Positions 39,196-48,363 of a DNA stretch of 51,764 nucleotides are shown here, piece after piece. Location of the stretch: NCBI GenBank assembly GCA_020852055.1, contig JADZBP010000113.1, positions 1-51,764 on the forward strand, read 5' to 3'. The DNA is from Candidatus Latescibacterota bacterium. Its GTDB lineage: Bacteria; Latescibacterota; UBA2968; UBA8231. The notes under the pieces were generated by a model. That model ran no database searches. It was not told where the DNA came from and was given only the letters and a program-made list of their open reading frames with translations. Position 1 is the first letter of the stretch. Every line of letters starts with the position of its first letter. Both the position numbers and the translations under genes were made by a program.

Positions 39196-40617
39196 ATGAG
39201 TCATCCGCGCATCATCCAGGGCGGCATGGGCGCCGGCATCTCCGACTGGCGCCTGGCCAACGCGGTTGCCACGGCCGGGCAGTTGGGCGTGGTCTCCGGA
39301 ACCGCCCTCGACAGCATCCTGGCCCGGCGTCTGCAGGCGGGGGATCTGGAGGGCCATATGCGCCGCGCCCTCGCCCACTTCCCGGTGCCCGAGGTGGCCC
39401 AGCGTATCCTCGACCGGTATTATATCCCCGGCGGTAAGGACAATACGATTGCCTTCCTGCCCCTGCCCATGTACACCGCCACCCCCGACCAGCACCTGCT
39501 CGAACTGACGGTAGCGGGCAACTTCGCCGAGGTCTGGCTCGCCAAGGAGGGCCATACCGGCGTGGTGGGGGTCAACTACCTCGAAAAAATCCAGCTGCCC
39601 CTGCTGCCCTGCCTGTACGGCGCCATGCTGGCCGGGGTGGATTACGTGCTGGTGGGGGCCGGCATCCCGCGCGAGATCCCCGGGGTCATCGACGCCCTGA
39701 CCGAGCACCAGGAGGTCACCCTCAAGTTGCACGTGGAGGGCGCCCCCTCGGATGCCGAGTTCCGCACCCGCTTCGCCCCTCGCGAGGTCTTTGCCGGCGA
39801 GTTGCCCCGCCTGCGGCGGCCGCACTTCCTGGCCATCATCGCCTCGGTGACCTTGGCCCAGGCCCTGGCCAAAAAAGCCACCGGCCAGGTGGACGGCTTT
39901 GTGATCGAGGGGCCCACGGCCGGGGGCCACAACGCCCCGCCGCGCGGCCAACTGCAGCTCAACGAGCGCGGTGAGCCGGTGTACGGCCCCCGCGACGAGG
40001 TGGACCTCGAGAAGATCAAGGCCCTGGGCCTGCCCTTCTGGCTGGCCGGGGGCTATGCCGACCCGCAACGGCTGCAGCAGGCCCTGGAAGCGGGCGGGGC
40101 CGGCGTGCAGGTGGGCACCGCCTTTGCCCTGTGCCGCGAGTCGGGCCTGGAGGAAAGCCTCAAGCATACCCTGCTCGGGCAGGTGCAGCGCGGCGAGATC
40201 GAGATCTTCACCGACCCCCTGGCCTCGCCCACCGGCTTTCCCTTCAAGGTGGCCCGGCTCGCCGACACCCTCTCCGAGGACGCGGCCTACGCAGTGCGCT
40301 CCCGGGTCTGCAATCTGGGGTACCTGCGCACCACCTACCTCACCCCCGAGGGCGAACTGGGGTACCGCTGCGCCGGGGAGCCGGTAGCCGCCTTTGTGCA
40401 AAAAGGCGGCACCGCCGAAGAGGCCGAGGGCCGCAAGTGCCTGTGCAATGGCCTGCTGGCCAATATCGGCCTGCCCCAGCAGCGGCCCAGCGGGTACCGC
40501 GAGCAGCCGCTGGTCACCATGGGCGAGGGCATCGAGGCAGTGCGCCACCTGATCGGCGGCGAGCGCAATTCCTACACGGCGGCCGAGGTGATCGGCTTCC
40601 TGTTGCCCCAGGGCTGA
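39196..40617 (+). CDS. Nitronate monooxygenase-like FMN TIM-barrel protein
   Basis: A 473-residue protein related to 2-nitropropane dioxygenase/PfaD-type FMN enzymes. Typical parts are [16 protein letters not shown] at the N-terminus, [13 protein letters not shown] (the phosphate-binding loop and catalytic-type His), WLAGGYADP and [11 protein letters not shown]. It is longer than standard nitronate monooxygenases because of a C-terminal Cys-bearing segment ([14 protein letters not shown]). Real substrates of such long forms are often unknown. GAAGGA precedes the ATG. The stop is 1 nt from the next start. Confidence 0.85.
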   Translation: MSHPRIIQGGMGAGISDWRLANAVATAGQLGVVSGTALDSILARRLQAGDLEGHMRRALAHFPVPEVAQRILDRYYIPGGKDNTIAFLPLPMYTATPDQHLLELTVAGNFAEVWLAKEGHTGVVGVNYLEKIQLPLLPCLYGAMLAGVDYVLVGAGIPREIPGVIDALTEHQEVTLKLHVEGAPSDAEFRTRFAPREVFAGELPRLRRPHFLAIIASVTLAQALAKKATGQVDGFVIEGPTAGGHNAPPRGQLQLNERGEPVYGPRDEVDLEKIKALGLPFWLAGGYADPQRLQQALEAGGAGVQVGTAFALCRESGLEESLKHTLLGQVQRGEIEIFTDPLASPTGFPFKVARLADTLSEDAAYAVRSRVCNLGYLRTTYLTPEGELGYRCAGEPVAAFVQKGGTAEEAEGRKCLCNGLLANIGLPQQRPSGYREQPLVTMGEGIEAVRHLIGGERNSYTAAEVIGFLLPQG

Positions 40618-40618
40618 G

Positions 40619-41803
40619 ATGGGCGGCCCGGCACGGATCAAGGTCGGCATGGTGGGCCTGGGCCTGGTGGCCCGCTCCCACCTCAAGGGGTACCTGGCTC
40701 ACCCGCGGGCCGAGGTCGTCGCCGTGTGCGACCTCAACACGGAGAATGCCCGCGCCTTTGCCCGCCAGCACCACATCCCCCAGGTCTATACCTCCTACGA
40801 GCAGATGCTCGCCCAAGGCGGCATCGACTTGGTCGATATCGGCACCCCCACCTTCCTGCACGCACCCATGGCCCTGCAGGCGGCGCGGGCCGGCAAACAC
40901 ATCCACTGCGAGAAACCCTTCTGCCGGAACGTGGGAGAAGGCCTGGAGGTCTGCGCCGAGGTCGAGCGCCGCGGGGTGAAGCTGCTGGTGGGCGAAACTT
41001 ATGTCTTCCTCGCCGCCCACCTCAAGGCCAGGCAACTGATCGAGGAGGGAGCCATCGGCAGACCCCTGCAGATCCGCCAGCGCCACGGCGCCTGGTTCGA
41101 GCGGCCCGGCGCCCTGGTCTACAGCGGCCCGGCCGAGCGCAACTGGCGCGTCGATCCGGCCAGGTCGGGAGGCGGGGCCTATCCCTGGATCTTCGATCAC
41201 GCGGTGCATTTCTTCGCCACCGCCGAGTATCTGATCCCCGGCAGCCGCATCGCCCAGATCTACGCGGTGCCCGCCCGCCAGGCCCAGACGCCCGGTCAAC
41301 GCGGCGCCGCCCACGACCCTTATACCGCCGCCGAGGTCGATATCCCGCTCATCACCTGGAGCTACGAGGACCCGGCCTGCCAGGGGGTGTGGATGCGGGC
41401 GGAGCGCCTCAACGGCAAATACGATTACCTGCGCGGCTTCAGCACCAGCGTGGTGGGAGAACACGGGCTGATCGAGGTCCTGGGTGAAGGCGGCGGCAAC
41501 CTGCTCTGGGAGGGCCGGCAGCAGCACCTGATCCTCCACCGCGAAGGCCAGGCGGCGCAGTGTTTCCGCTTCGAGGAAGGCGGGGATGAGATCTGGGATT
41601 CGGAGATCTCCTACTACAGCCAGGGCCACGTCAATCAGGTGGGCCACCTGCTCGACTGCATCGCCGCGGATACCCAGCCGCGCTACACGGCCGCCGACGG
41701 GGTGCACGCGGTGCGCTGCACCCTGGCCGCCATACGCTCGGCCCAGGAGGGCCGTCCGGTGCGGGTGGACCAGATCGAACCGGCGTACACCGCCTACACC
41801 TGA
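40619..41803 (+). CDS. Gfo/Idh/MocA-family oxidoreductase 2
   Basis: A 394-residue NAD(P)-dependent oxidoreductase. The Rossmann motif is GMVGLGLVARSHL and the family motif is HIHCEKPFCRN. GGGAYPWIFDHAVHFF supplies the usual D/H pair of the active site. It starts 1 nt after the nitronate-monooxygenase-like gene and is followed 7 nt later by the DUF4932 gene. The substrate is probably a sugar or cyclitol derivative. Confidence 0.9.
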   Translation: MGGPARIKVGMVGLGLVARSHLKGYLAHPRAEVVAVCDLNTENARAFARQHHIPQVYTSYEQMLAQGGIDLVDIGTPTFLHAPMALQAARAGKHIHCEKPFCRNVGEGLEVCAEVERRGVKLLVGETYVFLAAHLKARQLIEEGAIGRPLQIRQRHGAWFERPGALVYSGPAERNWRVDPARSGGGAYPWIFDHAVHFFATAEYLIPGSRIAQIYAVPARQAQTPGQRGAAHDPYTAAEVDIPLITWSYEDPACQGVWMRAERLNGKYDYLRGFSTSVVGEHGLIEVLGEGGGNLLWEGRQQHLILHREGQAAQCFRFEEGGDEIWDSEISYYSQGHVNQVGHLLDCIAADTQPRYTAADGVHAVRCTLAAIRSAQEGRPVRVDQIEPAYTAYT

Positions 41804-41810
41804 GCCGGCG

Positions 41811-42857
41811 GTGAAAACGCTGGCTTTGGTGCTGCTGCTGGCCCTGGCCGGGCCGCTCCGGGCCGCAAGCCCCACCCTCCAGGTGGCGGTGGACCCCCGC
41901 ACCGAGCTGTTGACCACGGTGCAGTTGCTCAGCTCCGAGGTCGCCCTCACCCCCTATCCCAGCCCCTACCTCTTCGAGCTCTACCGCTACTTCCAACCCT
42001 GCCGCCAGCACCCTGCCGTCCAGATCCTGCGCACCCTGATGTCGCAGCATCCCTGGCCCGACGTGTACCATTACGTGGTGCTCTGCCTGTCTCCTCCGCC
42101 GGAACTGGAGTGGCAGTTGCGGCCGGCCGGTTCTACCACAGGGGATTTACTCGGAACGCCGCTGCTGGATGACTGGGTGGCGGCACTGCGCGATTTTGCC
42201 GACCAGAGCCAGTTCAACCGCTTCTTCGCCCAGCAGACCCCCTTCTACTACCACCTCGTTGGCCAGGTCGAAAAGGAACTGCAGGGCCGCGACCTGCTCG
42301 GCCCGCTCGAGGCCTATTACGGCATGCGGCTGCGCGAGTACCGCTTGGTGCTCAGCCCGCTCCTGCACCGGGGCGGTTTCGGGCCGCGCCTGCCAGTGGG
42401 CGAGGGTGAGTACCTGGGTTACAGCATCGTCGGCCCCGACGCCATGGGCAGCCAGGGGCCCACCTATAGCTTCCAGCACCTGCGCGAGCTGGTCTGGCAC
42501 GAGTTCGGCCACTCCTTCATCAACCCGCTGATCGCCGGCCGTTCCGAGGAAGTACAGGCCAGGGTCGAGCTCTATGTGCCGCTGCAACCGCGGATGGCAT
42601 CGAACGGGTACCCCACCTGGGAGAGCTGTGTCAACGAGCACCTGATCCGCGCCATCACCGCCCGCCTCTTGCGCCAGGCCGAAGGCGACGAAGCCGGCGA
42701 GCGCGCCGCCGAGGCCGAGGCCCGCCAGGGCTTCGCCTACGTGCCGGCGCTCTATCACCGGTTGGAGGAATACGAGCGCGATCCTGCCGCATACCCCAGC
42801 ATCCCCGCCTTCCTGCCGCGCCTGTTGGCGGTGTTCGGGAACGAGGGTCCGCAATAA
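41811..42857 (+). CDS. DUF4932-like secreted metalloprotease-like protein
   Basis: A 348-residue protein with a GTG start and a clear signal peptide (KTLALVLLLALAGPLRA). The mature part has LVWHEFGHSFINP, an HExxH zinc-protease motif at about residues 228-232, with a later Glu-rich segment (NEHLIRAITARLL) that may give the third ligand. The pattern VDPRTELLTTVQLLS early in the mature chain is typical of DUF4932. It is probably exported and may cleave peptides. It is the last gene of the run 38274-42857. A perfect hairpin follows. Confidence 0.78.
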   Translation: MKTLALVLLLALAGPLRAASPTLQVAVDPRTELLTTVQLLSSEVALTPYPSPYLFELYRYFQPCRQHPAVQILRTLMSQHPWPDVYHYVVLCLSPPPELEWQLRPAGSTTGDLLGTPLLDDWVAALRDFADQSQFNRFFAQQTPFYYHLVGQVEKELQGRDLLGPLEAYYGMRLREYRLVLSPLLHRGGFGPRLPVGEGEYLGYSIVGPDAMGSQGPTYSFQHLRELVWHEFGHSFINPLIAGRSEEVQARVELYVPLQPRMASNGYPTWESCVNEHLIRAITARLLRQAEGDEAGERAAEAEARQGFAYVPALYHRLEEYERDPAAYPSIPAFLPRLLAVFGNEGPQ

Positions 42858-42880
42858 CCGCCTCCACGACACCAACAGCA

Positions 42881-42907
42881 ACGCCCCGCAGGAAACCTGC
42901 GGGGCGT
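42881..42907. terminator. Bidirectional terminator hairpin
   Basis: A perfect 12-bp stem, ACGCCCCGCAGG (42881-42892) with CCTGCGGGGCGT (42896-42907), around an AAA loop. It lies between the convergent DUF4932 and fabI genes. There is no strong T-run on either side, so efficiency is uncertain. Confidence 0.65.
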
Positions 42908-42934
42908 CGGTCATTACAGCATGTTGGCGGGGGA

Positions 42935-43702
42935 TCAGGCACCCATGATGCGGTACCCGGCATCCACGTAGAGCACCTCGCCGGTGATACCGCGGCTCAG
43001 GTGGCTGCACAGGAAGAGGGCGGCGTCGGCCACCTCCTCCATCTCGGTGTTGCGCTTGAGCGCCGAACGCTCGGCGTGTAGCTTGTGCGCCGTGGAGAAG
43101 TCCTTGATGCCGCGCGCCGCCAGGGTGCGCAGCGGTCCGGCCGACAGGCCGTTGACGCGGATGCCCTTGGGTCCCAGCTCGCTGGCCAGGTAACGGATAC
43201 CCGACTCGAGGGCCGCCTTGGCCACCCCCATGACATTGTAGTTGGTCATCGCCCGCTGGCTGCCCAGATAGGTCAGGGCGACGATGCCGCCGCCCTGGGT
43301 CATCAGCGGCTCGGCGCCCCGCGCCAGACAGTTGAGCGAAAAGGCACTGACATCCAGGGCGAGATGGTACCCCTCGCGCGAGGTGTCGACATAGCGGCCG
43401 TCCAGGTCCTCGCGGCGGGCAAAGGCGATGGCGTGCAACACCGTATCGAGCCGGCCGAACTCGCGGCCCAAAACCCCAAAGGCCTCCTGCACCGATTCAT
43501 CCTTGGTCACATCACAGGAGACCAGCAGCGGGGGCCGGCTCAGGTTGGCCACCAGCTTGTCGATCTCCTGCTTCTCGCGGTCTCCCAGGTAACCCAGGGC
43601 CAGGCGGCAGCCCTCCCGGTCGAGGACCTGGGCGATGGCCCAGGCGATGCTGCGGTGGTTGGCCACCCCGGTCACGTACGCGAGTTTGTCCTGCATCAGC
43701 AT
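42935..43702 (-). CDS. fabI: Enoyl-[acyl-carrier-protein] reductase FabI
   Basis: A 255-residue SDR-fold enoyl-ACP reductase. The cofactor segment is VTGVANHRSIAWAIA, and the catalytic residues are Y145 and Y155-x6-K162 (in NYNVMGVAK), exactly the FabI spacing. It reduces trans-2-enoyl-ACP in the last step of fatty-acid elongation, using NADH. The ATG has AAGGAG upstream, 15 nt after the NYN-domain gene. It is the last gene of an operon with a GHMP kinase and an ATP-grasp protein. It is the target type of triclosan-like inhibitors. Confidence 0.95.
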   Translation of the reverse strand: MLMQDKLAYVTGVANHRSIAWAIAQVLDREGCRLALGYLGDREKQEIDKLVANLSRPPLLVSCDVTKDESVQEAFGVLGREFGRLDTVLHAIAFARREDLDGRYVDTSREGYHLALDVSAFSLNCLARGAEPLMTQGGGIVALTYLGSQRAMTNYNVMGVAKAALESGIRYLASELGPKGIRVNGLSAGPLRTLAARGIKDFSTAHKLHAERSALKRNTEMEEVADAALFLCSHLSRGITGEVLYVDAGYRIMGA

Positions 43703-43717
43703 AAGAAAGGCTCCTTT

Positions 43718-44257
43718 TCACTTTTTGCCGCGGTCATCAGGGTCATCAAAGATACGCTTTTCCTGCTGAAAAATCCTCTCCCATTCGGCGATCTGGGCCT
43801 CGCTGAGGGGCGCCTCGCGCTCCCTTTCCACCGGATCACCGGCGGGCCGGGGTCGCGGAGGCGGCTGCGCCATTTCCTGCTCGAAGACCCCGGCCGCCGT
43901 GACCCGCACCCGGTGCTGGCGGGCGAAGCCAGCGATCTCGCGATCCGCCGAGATCACCCGCAGCTCCCTGGCCCCGTGCCGGTCCTGCACCGCCTCCTTG
44001 ATCAGGTCGTCGGCCTTGAGCGGCGCCCGCGAATACACCACCTGCACCGGGCCCGAGCCGGGCGCTTCCTCTCTGCCGGCGGCGCCGTCGAAATAAAGCG
44101 TGACCCGCGCCCCGTGCTGCCGGGCATAGGCGCCCAGGGCCTGGATCAGGGCCTGGCGGGCCCGCTGCAGGCTGATGGCTTCGTAGTGGCGGAAGAAGGG
44201 CGAGGTCTTGATCAGGTTGTACCCGTCGACCAGCAGGTGTTCGGTGGCAGGACTCAT
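43718..44257 (-). CDS. NYN-domain (YacP/Rae1-like) RNA endonuclease-like protein
   Basis: A 179-residue PIN-fold protein. It starts with HLLVDGYNLIK, the NYN hallmark with the first catalytic Asp (D11), then TLYFDGAAG, KADDLIKEAV and VISADREI with further acidic residues. Bacillus Rae1 (YacP) is a ribosome-associated mRNA endonuclease of similar size. The last 35 residues are polar and charged. The ATG overlaps the stop of the GHMP kinase gene (ATGA). The partner and targets are unknown. Confidence 0.85.
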   Translation of the reverse strand: MSPATEHLLVDGYNLIKTSPFFRHYEAISLQRARQALIQALGAYARQHGARVTLYFDGAAGREEAPGSGPVQVVYSRAPLKADDLIKEAVQDRHGARELRVISADREIAGFARQHRVRVTAAGVFEQEMAQPPPRPRPAGDPVEREREAPLSEAQIAEWERIFQQEKRIFDDPDDRGKK

Positions 44258-45870
44258 CTCTCGCTGAGGCGCAGGCCAGTGCGGTTGAGCCGGTAGTCCA
44301 CCACGCCGCTGCGCTCGTACCCGGGCACCTGGCGCAAATGGCGCAGCGCCTCCTTGAGCGCCGACGCCTGGCCCTCCCGGCAGATGAGCAGGGCAAAGCC
44401 GCCACCACCGGCCCCGGTGAGCAGGCCGCCCTCGCAATGCTGGCACAGCCGGGGCTCCTCGAAGAGCTGGCGGATGAGCGGGCTGGTGGCGTCCGGATCG
44501 AGGACACAGCGCAGTTCCCAGTAGCGGGTGGCCAGGCGGCCCAACAGGCCGTAATCGCCACCGCTGAGGGCTGCCACCATCTGATCGTGGATGGCCAGTG
44601 ACTCGCGGATGGCCGGATAACGGCTGCCCTCGCGCGTCAGGTACGCGTCGAGCACCACATTGAGTCCGCGGGTGGCCTGGCGGGCGAGGCCGGTGTTGAA
44701 GAGCACCACCCGCTCGACGAACTGCTGCTCATCGATGGGGATGAACTGCACCTGCGGGGCCGGCAGCCCCAGGGTGGGCGGGGCATAGAAATCCTTGACC
44801 GCGCTGGGCCCGCCGCAGGCGCCGCGCGCATCCTGCCAGCCGCTGTTGAGCCCCACGCTCTGTTCCAGCAAGAGGCTCTGGTCGTAGAGGGCGGGGTACT
44901 CCCCTTCCGGGGTGGCGATGGCGTGGCCGGCCAGGCGGTACAGGGCCTTGAGGATGGCGGCGGCCAGGATGCTGCTGGTGCCCAGCCCCGAGCCCTGCAG
45001 CACCTTGCTGTGGGTCTCCAGTTCCAGGCCCCCCCCGCCGGTGTAGGCGGCCCCCTGCCCGACGATATCCTCGTTTTCCTCGCGCACGATGCCCACGTGG
45101 ACCAGGGCCTGTTTGATCAGGCGCAGGGACTCGTCCCCGCCGCGACGGTAGGCGAAGAACCGCTGGTGCTGCGCCGCCGGCACCTCGTCCGCGCTCAATT
45201 CCAGGTCGCCCTCGAAACCCGTGGATCGCGAACGCAGCACCAGTCCGGGAGCGGGCAGCCGGCGCACCCTCACCCGCAGGGGTGGGGCCGGGGCAGCCTC
45301 GCCCTCTAACTGTAGGTCGATGCCGGCGTTGAGGGTCTTGCCGCCCTGCTCCTTGGTGCGGAGGTGGTTGTCCGAGGCATTGGCGCTGGAGATCCCGAGG
45401 CGCAGGGGCGCCTCGACCACGAACTGCCGGTCGTGATCCTGCCTGCTCATGGCAGTGGCTGGCGCCAGGGTGCCCAAGGCCTCCAGGCTGTGGCGCAGAT
45501 CGAGGCGCTGGAGCTGGTTGATACGCGCCTCGTACGCCGCCGGCAGGCGGTCCAGCGCGACCTGTTTTTTGAGGTCGAGGATCTGCTCGCTGTCCAGGCT
45601 GCAGGTGGGCAGTTCACCCCTCACCCCGCCTTTGCCCAGCAACCCGTAGAGGTCGGCCTGGATACGGCACAGACGCATGCCGCGCAGCCACCGCGCCGAT
45701 CCCTGCAGCCCATCCGCGTACCGGCCCAGTTGCACCAACACCTCGGCAATGGCCTGGCCCCGGCCTGCCAGTGGCGGCAGCAACTCCCGGTGGTCCCGAT
45801 CCTGCAGCCCATCGACCATCCCGATCAGCGCGCCAGCCAGCGCCTGCACCTCGTTTCCCGCTCCAGTCAT
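44254..45870 (-). CDS. GHMP-family sugar kinase, fucokinase-like
   Basis: A 538-residue protein. The first 150 residues are helical without a recognised domain. The rest is a GHMP kinase: FVVEAPLRLGISSANASDNH (motif 1 region), the phosphate loop GSGLGTSS (293-300), GWQDARGACGG with the likely catalytic Asp, and LTGAGGGGFALL (motif 3). The combination of SANASDNH, SGLGTSS and GWQD is close to fucokinase/heptose-kinase-like enzymes, without the guanylyltransferase half of FKP. It probably phosphorylates a sugar at C1. The ATG overlaps the stop of the ATP-grasp gene and the stop overlaps the NYN gene. Confidence 0.83.
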   Translation of the reverse strand: MTGAGNEVQALAGALIGMVDGLQDRDHRELLPPLAGRGQAIAEVLVQLGRYADGLQGSARWLRGMRLCRIQADLYGLLGKGGVRGELPTCSLDSEQILDLKKQVALDRLPAAYEARINQLQRLDLRHSLEALGTLAPATAMSRQDHDRQFVVEAPLRLGISSANASDNHLRTKEQGGKTLNAGIDLQLEGEAAPAPPLRVRVRRLPAPGLVLRSRSTGFEGDLELSADEVPAAQHQRFFAYRRGGDESLRLIKQALVHVGIVREENEDIVGQGAAYTGGGGLELETHSKVLQGSGLGTSSILAAAILKALYRLAGHAIATPEGEYPALYDQSLLLEQSVGLNSGWQDARGACGGPSAVKDFYAPPTLGLPAPQVQFIPIDEQQFVERVVLFNTGLARQATRGLNVVLDAYLTREGSRYPAIRESLAIHDQMVAALSGGDYGLLGRLATRYWELRCVLDPDATSPLIRQLFEEPRLCQHCEGGLLTGAGGGGFALLICREGQASALKEALRHLRQVPGYERSGVVDYRLNRTGLRLSER

Positions 45871-47342
45871 GCGTTCCCCCCTTTGCCGGCGCCGGGCGCC
45901 AGACGCTCCAATCCATCCCATATCCTGAGGCTCACTCCAGGCAGTCCGCGTTCGGGACCCTGCACGAAGCGGGAATGGCTCAATCCCGCCGGCCGGGGGT
46001 TGGCCTCCAGCAACACCGGCACCGGTTCCCCTGATTCACCGATAGCCAGCACCAGATCCACCCCAACCAGCAGCAACTCGGCAAACAGGCCGGCCGCTGC
46101 CTCGGCCGCCGCCAACCCCTCCGCCCAGGCCCCGGCCGACATGGACACCGGCTGCCCGCCCTCGCGCCGCACCAGGTGCGGCAGCACCTCGTCGACGGCC
46201 CGGCACTCGCTTCCCTGGCTGGCGGCCGCCGGCCGATCTGGCCCGGCGCCTACCTGCGCAGATCCCGACTCGGCGCGGTAGCAACCATCGACCGCCGCCA
46301 CATTGAGGCGCAACGCCAGCGTGTGGGTGGTGCCGGTCTGCGGGTTGCGGTAAAGCAATTCGTCTACCCGTTCCTGCAGCAGCACCTCGTCCTGGACCCA
46401 GAGCGCTTCGAGGTGAGCCGCCATCTCGGCTTCCCCGCCTGCAGCAAAAAACGCCACCCCTGCCCCCTCGGTAGCCCCGTTGGGCTTGACCACGACCTCG
46501 CCGCACTGGCGCAACCACTCCTGAGCCATGCCCACTTCCCCCGGCTCGCCGCGCTGCCAGGCGGGCACCCGCAGGTCAGCGGCTTCCCAGCCCTCCAGTG
46601 TGCGCGCCTTGTCGTCGGCCAGGCGTGCCGCCGCCACTGGGTTTACCTGGGGGCAAGACAGGCGCGCCGACCACTGCGCGTGCAGGGCCTGCTCGCCGGC
46701 TCCCAGGCAGAGGAACTGGGCGCTGTGGGGCACCAGAGGCGAAACCAGGTCGGTCTCGCGCAGGCAACCAGCCGTCGCATCCAGCCAGAGCACCCTGCCG
46801 ATCCTCCCCCGTGGATCCAGCCAGTCGAGATGCACCCCCAGCAGGGCAAAACGAGGCCGGCCATAACGGGCCGCGTCACGCGCCAGCGCATCTACTGCCA
46901 AGGGGTAAAATTCGTGGGTGAAAAGCGGGGCTGCCGCAAAGCAGAGAGCGTGGCACCACTGCCCGTCAAAGCCCGCTGACTCGGCGGTACACGGTTCGGG
47001 CGCGATACACACCTCGGGAGCCAGGGCCTCGCTGAGCACCGCCCCGGCCGCCAGTTCGATCAGGCGCTGGCGGTACTGCGCCGAGGTACCCAGCAGGCTG
47101 GCCCGAGGCCATTGCCCATCCCGCAAGCGCGCCCCACAAATGTGGAGAGCCCCTTCCAGATGCTGGTACAGGGATAACCCTGTCCGCCCCGGATCGCGCC
47201 GCCAACACCGGCGCCACAGGCCGGTATCCCCCAGTTCCGCCAGCAGCAGGTACTTGAAAAATACGCTCTGCTGGTCATCTCCGAGCGCGCTGCCTGAGGG
47301 TAGGCCCAGCGCCCGGGTCGCCTGCCCCAGGGCCAGGGCCAG
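45867..47342 (-). CDS. ATP-grasp-family ligase-like protein, start codon unclear
   Basis: The protein has the ATP-grasp core: VVVKPNGATEGAGVAFF (lysine and glycine loop), LLQERVDELLYR, and LLEANPRPAGLSH with the metal-binding Glu and Asn. It probably ligates a carboxylate to an amine or thiol using ATP. The first ATG/GTG/TTG in frame is a TTG at 47126, giving 419 residues. However, the frame continues upstream with protein-like sequence (DDQQSVFFKYLLLAELGDTG) up to the end of the carbonic anhydrase gene, with no ATG, GTG or TTG. I place the start at the first CTG (47342) as a guess; a frameshift or sequence error is also possible. The stop overlaps the GHMP kinase start (ATGA). Confidence 0.72.
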   Translation of the reverse strand: MALALGQATRALGLPSGSALGDDQQSVFFKYLLLAELGDTGLWRRCWRRDPGRTGLSLYQHLEGALHICGARLRDGQWPRASLLGTSAQYRQRLIELAAGAVLSEALAPEVCIAPEPCTAESAGFDGQWCHALCFAAAPLFTHEFYPLAVDALARDAARYGRPRFALLGVHLDWLDPRGRIGRVLWLDATAGCLRETDLVSPLVPHSAQFLCLGAGEQALHAQWSARLSCPQVNPVAAARLADDKARTLEGWEAADLRVPAWQRGEPGEVGMAQEWLRQCGEVVVKPNGATEGAGVAFFAAGGEAEMAAHLEALWVQDEVLLQERVDELLYRNPQTGTTHTLALRLNVAAVDGCYRAESGSAQVGAGPDRPAAASQGSECRAVDEVLPHLVRREGGQPVSMSAGAWAEGLAAAEAAAGLFAELLLVGVDLVLAIGESGEPVPVLLEANPRPAGLSHSRFVQGPERGLPGVSLRIWDGLERLAPGAGKGGNA

Positions 47343-47349
47343 ATCGGTT

Positions 47350-48276
47350 TCAGTGTCCGCTGCCGTGACTCGGCTCCGCCTTCTTCTTGGCCGGCGCCTT
47401 CTTGACCGGCGCCTCGTGTTCAGCCGCCGGTTCCTCGTGCTTGGCCTCCGCCTCCTCGGGCGTCGCCGCCGGCTCCTCGTGCTTGGCCTCTTCGGTCTTT
47501 GCGGCCCCGTGGCCGGTCTCGGCTTGGGTCGCCGCGGCTCCGGCTCCGCCGTGAGCCGGGGATGCCGAGATGCTGGTCAGCAACGCGGCCTGCCCCGGGT
47601 GGACCCCCAGCCAGCGCACCCGGCCGGTCTTGATGTCGTACACCGCGCCCAGGACCCGCAACTTGCCCGCGGTCACCAGATCGCGCACCTCTTCGCTATG
47701 GGTGAAGATATCGGCAATGGACTGAAAGACATTGGCCTCGATCGCGGCGGCGATCAACTGCTCCTCGTCCGCTCCGGGGTTCTGGCGACGGGCGTTCTCG
47801 ACCGCCGGCGCGATATTGTCCACCAGCGCCGGGATATTGCCGTGCACTTCCGCGCCTTTGGCCACTGCCGTCACTGCCCCGCAACCCGTATGGCCCAGCA
47901 CCACACACAGCGGCGCATGCAGGTGTCCCACCCCGTATTCGATGGTGCCGATCTCGTCTACATCCGCCACATTGCCGGCCACCCGCACGGTAAAGACGTC
48001 GCCCAACCCCTGATCGAATACAATCTCCGGCGGCAGCCGCGAATCAGAGCAGGTGAGCACGGTGACAAAGGGATGTTGCCCCTTGGCAGTCTCCTCCAGG
48101 CGGGCTTGATCGCGGCGGAGCTGGAGCATCTTGCCGCGCGCAAATCGCGCGTTGCCCTTCTGCAACTCCTTGAGCGCCTGGTCCGCGCTGGGGGTCTCGG
48201 CCGCCCCGCCCAATGCCGGCAACATGGCCAGGCCAGCCAGGGCCAGCCAGCACCTCAGGGTATACCTCTTGGTCAT
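47350..48276 (-). CDS. Secreted beta-class carbonic anhydrase with charged C-terminal tail
   Basis: A 308-residue protein with a Sec signal peptide (about residues 1-25, ending near GGAA). The beta-class zinc ligands are C76 and D78 in TCSDSR, then H129 and C132 in GHTGCG. It interconverts CO2 and bicarbonate, here probably in the periplasm. The last 75 residues are a low-complexity Ala/Glu/Lys/His tail containing the repeated unit AKHEEPAA and ending in KKAPAKKKAEPSHGSGH. The ATG has GAGGAG nearby. It is the first gene of a probable operon with the ATP-grasp, GHMP kinase, NYN and FabI genes. Confidence 0.9.
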   Translation of the reverse strand: MTKRYTLRCWLALAGLAMLPALGGAAETPSADQALKELQKGNARFARGKMLQLRRDQARLEETAKGQHPFVTVLTCSDSRLPPEIVFDQGLGDVFTVRVAGNVADVDEIGTIEYGVGHLHAPLCVVLGHTGCGAVTAVAKGAEVHGNIPALVDNIAPAVENARRQNPGADEEQLIAAAIEANVFQSIADIFTHSEEVRDLVTAGKLRVLGAVYDIKTGRVRWLGVHPGQAALLTSISASPAHGGAGAAATQAETGHGAAKTEEAKHEEPAATPEEAEAKHEEPAAEHEAPVKKAPAKKKAEPSHGSGH

Positions 48277-48363
48277 ATGCCACTCTCCTCCATAAAAGTG
48301 CGGCCCAAGGCCCGACTAAGCTCGCAGCAAAACCCGCCGCCTGCGCCACAATCAGGTTTATGC

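Noticed and set aside
47350..47352. Readthrough of the carbonic anhydrase TGA as selenocysteine, suggested by the presence of selB
   Set aside because: The downstream ATP-grasp sequence is in a different (+1) frame, so Sec insertion would not join the two.
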